From Cocos nucifera (taxonomy: Eukaryota > Streptophyta > Magnoliopsida > Arecales > Arecaceae), in assembly GCA_006176705.1 (NCBI GenBank), contig QRFJ01000083.1:3097585-3161584 (forward strand): a stretch of 64,000 bases of DNA. The letters run 5' to 3'. Below the pieces are notes generated by a model, which was given only the letters and a program-made list of their open reading frames with translations, was not told the origin of the DNA and made no database searches. Of the stretch, positions 23,252 through 33,738 are shown in pieces (position 1 is the first letter of the stretch; the number at the start of each line of letters is the position of its first letter). The position numbers were made by a program, and so were the translations under genes.

Positions 23252-24330
23252 ATGATGGACAATCCATCTCTTTTGATTAGTTCAGTCCAACTTGACAGAC
23301 CTCTCACTTATCTTATGTGGTCTCGAAATGTGCGGCTGTATATCAAAGCTAGCGGATTTGAAGGTCTTCTCACTGGAGCTACAGTTAAGTCGCAATCAGG
23401 AGATACAATAATTTTTAAATGAGAATTAGAGAACTTCCTTGTGATGGCTTAGCTTCTCAACTTTATGGTGCCTTTAGTTGCTCAAGGTATGTCATTTTTT
23501 GAAATCGTCCGAAAAATTTGGGAGGCTGCCACCCAGACTTATTCACAACAAGGCAACACTGCTCAAGCTTTTAAGCTCAAATGCAAGGTGCGTGCTCTTT
23601 GACTGGCAGAGCTCTATCACTGCTTATATGGTAGAACTCCGACGTATATGGTCTGAGTTGGATTTTTATCGACCTTTCAAAGTCTGTTGTTCGGAAAATG
23701 CTATTGTGTTCAAGAAATTCACTGACGAAGAGTGCATCTTTGATTTTCTTGCTGGACTCAATGAAGAATTTGACCTAATCAAGGTTCAAATTCTGGGTCG
23801 GAGTATAGATCTGCCTCCTCTTGAACAAGTTTTCTCCTTGATTCTGAGTGAAGAAACTCACCGTCGTGTGATGATTGCTCCAGATACTGTTCGCTCTGCA
23901 ATGGTTGTCCAGTCCCAATCATATTCTTGATAATCTCGTGGATGTAGTAGTCGAGACATGCGGATATGCTCCTATTGCAATAAAATGGGGTATGTTCGTG
24001 ATACCTGTTGGCAACTGCATGGCCGTCCCTCTGGTTATGGTAGAGATGGTCATCAAGGAGGAGGATGTTCTGATGCAGCTATTGATCATCTTCAGGTCAA
24101 TCTTTCTGAGCACACAAAGGGAGGTGTTTCGTCTACTGCAGCATCTACTCCACCTCCTTCAATTGTTGATGCTGGGAGTTCATTATCTACTGATGAAATA
24201 CTTCATCGAATTATGGACTGGCTTAATATTTCTTCTGGCAGTGCTCCTCCTTCTACTAATGATTTGCCTAGCAATTCTTCCATCTCTCCTTCAATTTTTT
24301 ACTCTCACTTTGCATAATCCAATTTCTCTC
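23252..24330 (+). pseudogene. Copia gag remnant
   Basis: An ATG at 23252/23255 begins MDNPSLLISSVQLDRPLTYL, followed by MWSRNVRLYIKASGFEGLLTG, a classic copia gag start. Stops appear near 23420 and 23600, and frame changes follow. A retroviral-type zinc knuckle is visible near 23958-24020 (ICSYCNKMGYVRDTCWQLHG), with tyrosine where the CCHC histidine belongs. Confidence 0.8.
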
Positions 24331-24382
24331 GTCTTAGATCTAATGACCCTTTTAACTCTTCCATTAATACTTCCAAGATGTG

Positions 24383-25630
24383 AGTCATAGATTCTGGTGC
24401 CACTATGCATATGACTGATAATTTTGATAGATTTACATCTTACTCATTGTATTCTAACAAAGTGCATATGGCTGATGGCTCCTTTCGATTCGTATCCAAA
24501 AAGAGATCCATTAACTGTACACCGACCATAAAACTTTTTTCTACTTTGTATGTCCCTAGTTTTTCCACTAACCTATTGTCTATCCATTCCATTACAAATG
24601 ATTTAAATTGTAAAGTTACATTCTTTCCTACTTATTATGTTTTTCAAAAGCTGACAACGGGGGAGACGATTGGGTATGGTAAAATGCACGATAGGCTCTA
24701 CTATTTGGATGAAGGGAAGCTGCAAAATTGCTATCAAAAAGCTGGTATGGTTATTTCATCATCTGCTGATGCAATATATGAACTTCGGTTATAGCACCAC
24801 AAGCTTGGACATATCTCTTTTTCTGTCTTAGCAAAATTTTTTTCCAATTTATATCATTCTTATGCTAAAGAACAGTTAATTTGTGATGCACGTGAATATG
24901 CTAAGCACACGCGCAATAATTATCCAAGTTCAAAAACTCATAGTAATAAACCATTTGAGGTTGTTCACTCTGATGTATGGAGATCATGTAGCATTATTTC
25001 TACTTCTGGACATCGTTATTTTGTGACTTTTATTGACTGTTACGGTAGAGTAACTGAGGTATATCTTCTTAAGGCTAAAGATGAGGTTATATGTTGCTTC
25101 AAAGAATTTTATTAATCAGTTGATACCCAGTTTAGTGCCAGAATTAAAGTACTAAGATTTGATAACGGGACAGAATATATGCATAAGGAGTTTCGTGAGT
25201 ATCTAACTACTCATGAAATTATCCATCAAACTGCTTGTATTGACACCTCAGCCCATAATGGTGTTGTAGAACGGAAGAATCGACACATCTTGGCTAGGTC
25301 CTTGTTATTTGCTATGCGGGTTCCAAAAATTTTATGGGGAGAGGCAATTCTCACTGCAGCTTATATGATTAACCACATACCTCTTCGAACTTTGGAGTAC
25401 AAGACACCACTTGAGTACCTACAGGGAGTATCTTCTTTTATTGTACCTCCTCGGGTATTCGGGTGTGGGTGCTTTGTCCGTGATCATCATCCTACTATCA
25501 GTAAATTTGATCCAAAAGCTCTGAAGTGTGTCTTTGTGGGCTATCTTGCTATTCAAAAGGGTTATAAATGCTATTATCCTCCTGAAAGATGGATATTTAT
25601 CAGCATGGAATGTCACTTTTTGAGAGACTG
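24383..25630 (+). pseudogene. Copia protease and integrase remnant
   Basis: VIDSGATMHMT at 24387 is the protease active site, preceded by a stop in place of the usual tryptophan. The gag-pre-integrase region ends near HKLGHISFSVLAKF (24799). Its Cx2C cysteines are partly lost. The integrase core shows HSDVW (24968), RFDNGTEY (25157) and HNGVVERKN (25255), the D, D and E residues. One stop (FY*SVDTQFS, about 25114) interrupts the core. The segment ends near 25630. Confidence 0.85.
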
Positions 25631-26039
25631 AAGTCTTTTTTGATAGTGGTCCAACAATTCAACCAGTTACTCAACTACTTTTAGCCCAACAGTTTCTTTG
25701 ATCTCCTAGTATCTCTATTGATCGAGAGGGGGAGATTATAGTGATTGAGGAGCAAGAACAAGAGCAAGAGCAATCTGATCGACAAGAAGAGTCTTTGACT
25801 GAGCCTATTGTACATTCTATTACTATCCAATAGTCTTCCTTTGACTCGACTCCAGTATCCTCATTTGATAATGGTGACATTCTTTTTCTTAACTCTATCT
25901 TAAATCTACCTATTGCTCATAGAAAAGCTTCTCGTCTACATATTGTTCCTTCCTGATATCAATGATATTGCTAGCTTTATTTTCTATGAATCTATCTCAT
26001 CTGCATATAGATCATTTATTGCATCGTTAGAATCTGTCT

Positions 26040-27577
26040 CTATACCATCTCACTGGAAGGATGCTATGACAGATCTGAGGTGGAGGGAAGCAATACTTGA
26101 AGAAATGCGAGCCTTGAAAAAAATCAGACTTGAGAACTGGTTCTTTTACCTGTTGGAAAATAATCAGTTGATTGTAAATGGGTCTATACTATGAAGCAAA
26201 TTCCTGAGGGTAAAGTTGATCGCTGCAAAGCTCGTTTTGTTGCCAAAGGTTATATACAGACATATGGTATTGATTATGAGGAGACTTTCACTCCTATAGC
26301 CAAGATCAACATAGTTCGGACCCTCATATCTTGTGCCGCAAATCTCGGCTGGAGTTTATTCCAACTAGATATGAAAAATTCTTTTTTACATAGCGATCTT
26401 CAAGAAAAAGTGTATATGGAGATTCCTCCTGGATTCACTAGTATAGAGACTGCTGGCAAGATCTGCCATCTGCATTGGTCACTCTATGGATTAAAGAAGT
26501 CACCCAAAGCATGATTTGATCACTTTTGTCATGCTATGCTCGAAATAGATTATTTTCAAAGTAATGCAGATCATATCATGTTCTTCTGTCACAATAAAGG
26601 CAAAGTTGTTATCCTAATTGTTTATGTTGACGACATCATTCTTACTGGTGACGATCTCCTAGAGTTGGCTCATTTGAAGACTCAATTGGCACAATTTTTT
26701 GATATCAAAGATTTGGATAACTTATGGTACTTTCTTGAAATTGAATTAGCCATATCGTCTCATGGCATCTTTCTTTTTCAACGAAAATACATACTGGATT
26801 TATTGACTGAAATAGGAAGTTGCGATGTGGACCTGCTACCATAACCTATCAAGCAAAATCATCGTCTTACTACTGATATTGGTGAGCTAGTTAACCATGA
26901 GCGATATCAACATCTTGTTGGCAGACTGATCTATCTCTCATATACAAGATCTGACATAGCTTTTGCAATTAGTGTTGTGAGTTAGTACATGCATGATCCT
27001 TACGAATGCCATCAGAAAGCTGTATATAGAATTCTTCGATATCTTAAGAGTTGCCCAGGGTGCGGTCTCCTTTTCTCACATCATAAACATTTCAAAATTG
27101 AAGCCTATTCTGATGCTGACTAGGTAGGCTCCATAGATGACCGTTGATCGACCTCAGGCTATTGTACTTTCATTGGTGGTAATCTTGTAACTTGGCACCG
27201 TAAGAAACAAAATATTATCGCTCGATCTAGTGCGGAGGCTGAATACCGAGTTATAGCTTAAGGCATTTGTGAGGTCTTATGGTTGAAATAACTGCTTGTT
27301 GAATTACGTCTTTTTCAATCTTCTCCTCTATTTCTGTTTTGTGATAATAAGACGACCATTAACATTGTCAATAATCCTGTTCAATATGATAGAACTAAGC
27401 ACATAGAGATTGATCGCCATTTTATCAAGAAGAAGCTGGATCAAAAAGTTATCTATTTATCATTTATTAAATCTTCAGAACAATTGGCAGACATTCCAAC
27501 GAAGGTTCTCAGTGGTTATATGTTTTCTTCAATTTGTAGTAAGATGAGACTTCATGATATCTTCATCTCATCTTGAG
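26040..27577 (+). pseudogene. Copia reverse transcriptase and RNase H remnant
   Basis: RT starts around WKDAMTDLRWREAILEEM and runs through FQLDMKNSFLHSDL (26359) and LIVYVDDIILTGDD (26617-26658), the catalytic YVDD. RNase H follows with EAYSDAD (27101), SSAEAEYRV (27229) and LFCDNKTTINI (27336), then HIEIDRHFIKKKL, and ends at the stop near 27575. Frameshift or stop positions near 26190, 26513, 26843, 27121, 27147 and 27260 disable it. Confidence 0.88.
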
Positions 27578-27583
27578 GGAGAG

Positions 27584-27782
27584 TGTTGACAATCTAGCCT
27601 AATTTAATTTCCATCCATTATCTTTTCCAATTTAGGTAATGGTCATGAATAATTTTTTCTTATTTAGGGAATAACCAAAATGGGTTATTATCTTTATAAA
27701 GATCAAAACTCTCGTATAAAAAGAAGAGGACCCCTAAGGCTTAAAGCAAGAAAGAAAAACTAAAATCTTTTCTTTTTCAATA
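27584..27782 (+). repeat. Copia 3' LTR
   Basis: Starts TGTTGACAATCTAGCCTAAT, TATAAAAAG at 27715-27723, ends TTTTTCAATA. It is 199 bp and is followed by ATGAG. Confidence 0.9.
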
Positions 27783-27816
27783 ATGAGGTTAATGTATTGA
27801 TCTGCCATTGTGAAAT

Positions 27817-27990
27817 GAAAAATTCTTTCTACACCGTGGGTGGTGTTGCTCCGCGGACGGTATCACGTGATTGACTCTCATGCGGAGCTAGAGTAAAATT
27901 TTTTTTTGGGTATCATGCTCCAGCTCCATGCAAGAGTCAATTACTATGGATGGTGTCTATGGAGCTACACGTCTGCAGAAAATATTTTTC
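27817..27990. mobile_element. MITE-like hairpin element, about 174 bp
   Basis: The left arm begins GAAAAATTCTTTCTACACCG and the right arm, reverse-complemented, begins GAAAAATATTTTCTGCAGAC. Pairing continues to the centre, strongest at TGATTGACTCTCATGCGGAG / TAATTGACTCTTGCATGGAG. The arms are about 80 bp, making nearly the whole element one imperfect hairpin. The direct repeat ATTGTGA occurs at 27807-27813 and 27998-28004 and may be its target duplication. Confidence 0.68.
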
Positions 27991-28004
27991 TTGTAAAATT
28001 GTGA

Positions 28005-31000
28005 TGGACTTTATGGAGCTATCATGATTGTCCAAGCATGGGCCTTGGACATTGTTGTACATGATCCATTGGGCCTAAGGGGAAGTGGTTTCCATCGTTC
28101 ACCAAGATATTTTTATTTTATTTTTTCTTATTTGGTCCGTCACGAGTTTGAGAAACCTAGTACCTCTCCTTCTTTCTTTCTTTTGTTGCAAGGGAACTGG
28201 CACTTAAAAAATAACTAGAGTTTAAATATATTTTAGAGCCAGGGATGGCCGATGTGATACTCGACACGGTGCGGATGGGTCCACATCTCGTGGCATGGGC
28301 AAATCAACATCCGTCGTAGAAATAAGAGTTTAAAATAAAATCACTATTGGAGAATTACATCATTCTTTGTATCACACCTGGCATGATATGGATCCGTATA
28401 GTTTTCTAGTTAGAATTATTTAAGGATACCCCCATCTTGACGTAGAATTAAGTGCATATAAAAATACAAAGTGAATCACGAATTATGACCTAACAAATAG
28501 GCAATGATCGAGGTTAATTAGCATACAAAAAACCCTGGGGCTAAGTAGTTCTTTAATTGGTATTCTAGCTGATTTTAGAGGAATGAAAACACATAATGGA
28601 TTGCGTGCATATAAGTCAACCATCTACTCACAATTTGTAGCATTAGTATATGTACGTATATCATTAATTCCATCCACATCGGCATTTCGTTCTTCTTGTG
28701 CACATATATATATTTATGGATTAACAATATACACAATACACATATAAGAACCTAACAAAATGATATACTTTTATGAGCCAGGCATGGCTCTTTAAGTCTA
28801 TGGCAGTGAGTCGTTGCATACTAATTAAATAGTTACAAGGGACTAGAAGATAAAGATTTCCATACACCGGCCATTATTCGTAATTTCGAGGCACACCCGT
28901 GATGAATCGCCTCAGTGTCTGACCTATTTCACCGTTGCACTGGTAAGCATTTTGTGCTAGGAATGAATACGATTCAATTGTAGGCACTCACAGTTTCTAA
29001 TATCAAAATATAGTTTGCTGAGTTTTTCTATGAGGAAGAAAAAAGGGCACAACCATGTAATCATTAGCCGGGAAACCAACCATTTTAAATTAGCCTTTTT
29101 TTTTTTTTCAGAATTCCACCGATTCTCTTGTGCTTATGGAGCAGCCATAATAATTAGTTAGCTAACACTATGCCGAATTAAAGACCAACATGTGTAACAC
29201 CCTACGAAATTTGTCAAGGCAATGTTCTACGGCCCCCCAAGGGTCTAACTAAGGATTAGATTAGAATTTCCTCAATAATTGTCCGGTGGGAAGGTAAGAC
29301 AAGATACAGATTTGGTACCTCAATAATGCAACAGGTTGATGAACTAGAAAAGAAATCTAGTCCCATGATTCCAGGGTGTCGTAGCTCTCTTTCATTAGGG
29401 GGAAGACGGTATTTTTTTTTTTTTTTTTCTATTGCCCAGATAGCATTGATAATATGAGGATGATCAACAGACCGGTTACCTGCCTATTTATATCCACAAA
29501 ACTTACTCCGGACAGATTTGTGTGGTTCTATCTCATGTCTGATGCATTATTATTTTTCCTTTTCCATGTTGTCATTATTTTTTTACAGGAACTATAATTT
29601 TTTGATAATATGAATATATTATATGATTTTTATACACATACATCCATAAATCTCATGAGCAATATATCTATAAACTGCATCGAAGGTGCAACGACAGAAG
29701 TCCAAAACGTAGAACCTAGAGCATAGGAACTAAGGTCCCGATTTTTTAAGATGGGATTCCTTATGTGACACGTTGGGTGAGTTCAAACCCAGAGACAATA
29801 TTGCACCAATGAAAACGGAGCTAACTAGTTGTTTTTTTTTTTTTTTTTCAGGTCACGAGAGATTTTTTTTTTTTTTTTTTTTGAATAGAAAGTGGAGAAG
29901 TGAAAAAATTTCCCTAATTTATTATAAAAGTGTTAAAATATATTATAGTGATATTTTACAAAAGAATATGAGAGAGAAGAACTATAAAGTGTGTAACTAA
30001 AAAAAAGGAAGACCGTCCTATAACTTTGAAATGATTCGACCAAACATAAATTATGCCATATTGAAAGAGTCTGGAGGATCTTATGAAGAATAGAAGAAGC
30101 TGAACGATCGATAATGGAATTCCTTTTTTTTCCAAGCATGACACATTAGAGCCATGAACAATTGATCCCATAAAATATTAAATTGTTCTGATTGACTTCT
30201 CCGGTTTGAATTGATGGGCCCGGTCAAAATTCTCAATGTTTATAAAGATCCAAGTTAAGTCCCCATCATGCTGGCCTGACCAAAATCCAAAACCAAACCT
30301 TTAGCCCTACATGCATTGTATTGAGGAATAGTCCCTTCACCATAAAGCCTGCCTCACCACTTGCTATATTCTACCCAACCGATGGCTTCACGCTTCCCAG
30401 ATGTATACGTCTAACGATCGCCTTCCGTGCATCCAATTTCCTCATGGTTGAGGCCATTACGAAATGGCTTTTAGCAGCCAACTTTGCCTCCAAATTAGAT
30501 ACATATTAACATCGCATCAGCTAGACCCCTTCGGTGAAGAATTTCGTCCAAATCCCCCCATAGACTACGTCATCTAATTGCCTTTTGTATTACATCAATA
30601 TAGCAGTCACACATTTCATTCACTGAATTGAATGATTGGGGCAATTGATGTTCAAATTAGGATCCCCTCTTTGACTACGATTCGCTTGTTCAACCATTAT
30701 TTATGATCAATTGTGGTGGCGGTTTCTTAGAGGTTCTTTCAAGTTGGTGGTCGATCCTGATGCCACCCACATGGGTGAAATAACCTAACATAACGTGCAG
30801 ACTAAGCATTACCGGCCATTCTCTATGCTAATAATTGAGCAAAAGAGCGGACCGGATAACTATTTCTATGTTAATGATTGAGCAAAAGAATGGACTGGAG
30901 AACTAGTTCTATGTTAATAATTGAGCAAAATAATGGACTAGATAACTAATAAAGGAGTTAAATATTCAGGGTGCGAGCATCTCTAAGAGGCAATTGGTGC

Positions 31001-32250
31001 AATTATAAGAAATTTTAATAAATAATTTAATTAATTATCATGGGATTCCACTCGAGCGAATATATCGACAGTCTTCTACCATGCGACCTTTTAAGCCGAA
31101 GATGATACCCAGGCAGGTTGCAACCAGTATTGAAAAATTTTGGTACCATACATATAGGTGGCCTAGCCTGCAGCTACATGGCCTTGCAGGTGGGTTATTG
31201 AGAGCATGGCGTGGTGGGATCAACTCAAATTTGATACTTTGATTCAAGATAAACATGCATCAACTACGAACAATTAATAAGAGCTTGAATACTGCAAGTG
31301 CACACAGGTAATTTTCATCACCATTGCAATTAATATAAAGGCAATTTTTATTGCACTTTAAAATGCTTCTTTGGTTGTTTAGCTTTAGATTTTGTTCCTC
31401 GTCTATCCTCTCGGATGTTTCTATGGTTAGGCAATTTGTTCCTTAAAGTTAGCCAAAGAAATATCTTGGCTTTTTTCGGCATTGTAATAAGGGCAGACAA
31501 GTCCACTGTTATTGAAAAATCTGTAGCAAGAGTCGACTGGCCATATTGGTGAAATGTCATGTCCTAATACTCGAGCAGCTTCAACCTGCACGAAAAACAA
31601 TTATAATTGAGTCAAACGGCAGCTTACCGTTCATAATAAAACAAAACACGGAGGACCAAACCCTAGCAGAACTGTAACGTGAAAGTAGAAAGTTGAAGCA
31701 TTTCAACGCAGAGTGAAAAAAGAAAAGAAAAGAAAAGGGGAAATTTGGACTCAAACGGTCCTCTGGGGACACCATAAATATTGAGGTCGTGTCCCCACCT
31801 CCACTTCCATCTCTCTATGGAAGCCAGCCGGCTTCCGTCATTCCGCTACCCCTCAATTCCATCCATTGTCCATATCAACCCCACTTCCAGCTGAAACCAT
31901 TACCATTCAGTATCACTGCAGCATTTGCCACTCTCCCCTGACAGACCCAATTTCAGCACTACTCCTTCCAGCTGTTACTCCCCTCCCTCTTCCCATTTTC
32001 CTCCGAACAAAACCAGGCCAACTCGGTTGGACGAGATATTTTATCTTCCAGTCTTTCTCGTCCCCTCTAACTTTCTCATTATCATCTAGACAGAGTAGCT
32101 TATTTTTTTTCCTCGATCTTGCTGTCTTTTTTTTTTTTTCCTTGGACCGAAAGGAGACCAAGGTGGTTCAACCACCATTAGCCACCAGCCACCTACCGAA
32201 GTCATTGTCATGTTCTTATTCACCCAATTAGCAAAAATGTTCTTGTATTT
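28005..32250. other. Gene-poor AT-rich spacer
   Basis: No convincing gene. It holds homopolymer T runs (29410, 29830, 29865), a 43-bp triplicate (30821-30950) and scattered short open frames. A minus-strand stretch at 31560-31348 reads MPKKAKIFLWLTLRNKLP, which vaguely recalls the zinc-binding tail of plant LINE reverse transcriptases; it is too short to call. Confidence 0.5.
30821..30950. repeat. Tandem repeat, three copies of about 43 bp
   Basis: Each copy contains tctatgytaatrattgagca followed by aaaRaRYGGACYRGAKAACTA-like sequence. The copies differ by a few bases each. Confidence 0.85.
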
Positions 32251-32253
32251 TCT

Positions 32254-32289
<36 letters not shown>

Positions 32290-32305
32290 GTAGCGCGCGC
32301 GCGCA
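32251..32305. repeat. Compound (TC)n-(CA)n-(CG)n microsatellite
   Basis: Runs of tc, then ca, then gtag and cg dinucleotides follow directly on each other. The alternating purine-pyrimidine CA/CG part could adopt Z-DNA, an inference from composition only. Confidence 0.9.
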
Positions 32306-32316
32306 CAAGCTCATAA

Positions 32317-32456
32317 GGGTTCGTATTGGGTGAAAGAATGATTGATCTTTTTTTGCATCAGGATCATGCAACAGGATGGAAGAATTGTACAAAATATGAT
32401 CCAATGTTACAAAGAAGGTGGATCATTCTTTCGCACCGTGGATAAAATCTGAACCC
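32317..32456. mobile_element. MITE-like inverted-repeat element, about 140 bp
   Basis: The left end reads GGGTTCGTATTGGGTGAAAG and the reverse complement of the right end reads GGGTTCAGATTTTATCCACG. Both arms then share GAAAGAATGATNGATC. It is noncoding. The flanks show no clear target duplication. Confidence 0.5.
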
Positions 32457-33738
32457 AACACACAAAAATGGCAAACATATATGCGCATCTATTGAATTAA
32501 AAGTTTCTTTTCACTTATTTTCTTAACAATTTAATAATGTTTAATGACAATAGTAGTAGTCCTGGCCGATGCTCATTTCCTTCAAAAAGGGACTCTCATG
32601 TAATCCGGGTCCAAGCAAGAGCCTTGTGAAATAACACTAGTTGCTTCATATATTCAAATGATCTGCCCTAATTTGGTTCCATCGAGATTCCATGGCTGAA
32701 GTTTCCTTCGCGACAATACGAGTCACATGGGTTCACCATCTCCATTTGAATGACTTAAATGAATCATGAGCTGATATTTGAGTTTGCTAGCTTTGCGTTT
32801 CTTGAGCTGCATTTTCTTGGAAAATAGTCCTTTATGATTAAATTACAAAAAACCACTTAAGGTTTATGCATGTCTATTACATTTACAACCATTAGTTAAA
32901 TTAATGGAATTGGTAAAATCATTTATCTCATCTTAAAAATCGGAGTAGTTACCTTTGGGTTGCAGAGGAGGATGCATAGATTTTCTTTTATCCCTGGATG
33001 TCTGTTATGCCACTCAAGCTTGTTTTGATCATTTTTAAAGTTTTCTCCAATATGGCATTTGGATCTCATTTTAGATTGCTAACATTCTGTCAAGTTATGG
33101 GTGAAAATGGGGGATAAAAATGAGGGTCAAGAGAGTAAGCATATGTTTTTTAAATTACTAGGTATAAGTGTCATTTTATCTCTAGCTAGTCTCAAAAAGG
33201 TTTGGTAATTTACTCTAGTTTTAATTTGGCTTCTTTTTTTTCCCATCCTTAACGTGTAAAATCGACGGGCAACTGTTAATTACATGCAGAGATTTTGGTG
33301 CCATCCTCCACGTTCAGCTACAATGTATACTTCATCATATGCGTCATTGTATGCACAAACATCTGATTTCACTTGCTGGACACCGGATCGGTGAGGATGA
33401 AATGACCGCGAAGAGCAGAAAGCAAAGGTGATTTCATGAACTTTGTTATGAATAATCTTGCAATTCATTCACATGCTTGAATTCAAGATTAGTAAATTTA
33501 TCATGATGTCGGCTAGCTGGGAGCTCGAAAAGAGCATCCCTTGCCCCTGTTTCTTTGCTTCCTTCTTGGTTGTTCCCCGGCTTCTTCAATGCACTTGGGT
33601 GATCGTTCGGGCACTCGCAGATATACTCCGCACGGTGACCAGGCCTACCAAGGACATTTCCACGGTTGAATAGCTCTGGGTGCGGATTCTCTTCATCATC
33701 CGTGCGTGGGAAATTAAGAGGAAATGCATGCATATGGC
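32457..33738. other. 3' flank of the HKT gene and spacer
   Basis: AT-rich DNA without a recognisable gene. The part next to 33739 should contain the 3' UTR of the HKT transcript. A minus-strand frame at 33446-33754 overlaps the HKT stop in another frame and is not a gene. Confidence 0.45.

Larger units (their letters stand above)
22261..27782 (+). mobile_element. Ty1/copia retrotransposon with both LTRs and target duplication (decayed)
   Basis: 5' LTR 22261-22454, primer site at 22455, gag-protease-integrase-RT-RNase H, purine tract TTGAGGGAGAG (27573-27583), 3' LTR 27584-27782. The 5-bp duplication ATGAG flanks the element at 22256-22260 and 27783-27787. Integrase lies before RT, which is diagnostic of copia. 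Several stops and shifts break the polyprotein, so the copy cannot move by itself. Confidence 0.92.

Noticed and set aside
31348..31560. Possible LINE zinc-binding tail (PKKAKIFLWLTLRNKLP)
   Set aside because: Only one short motif-like run, no RT or endonuclease nearby; left as a remark.
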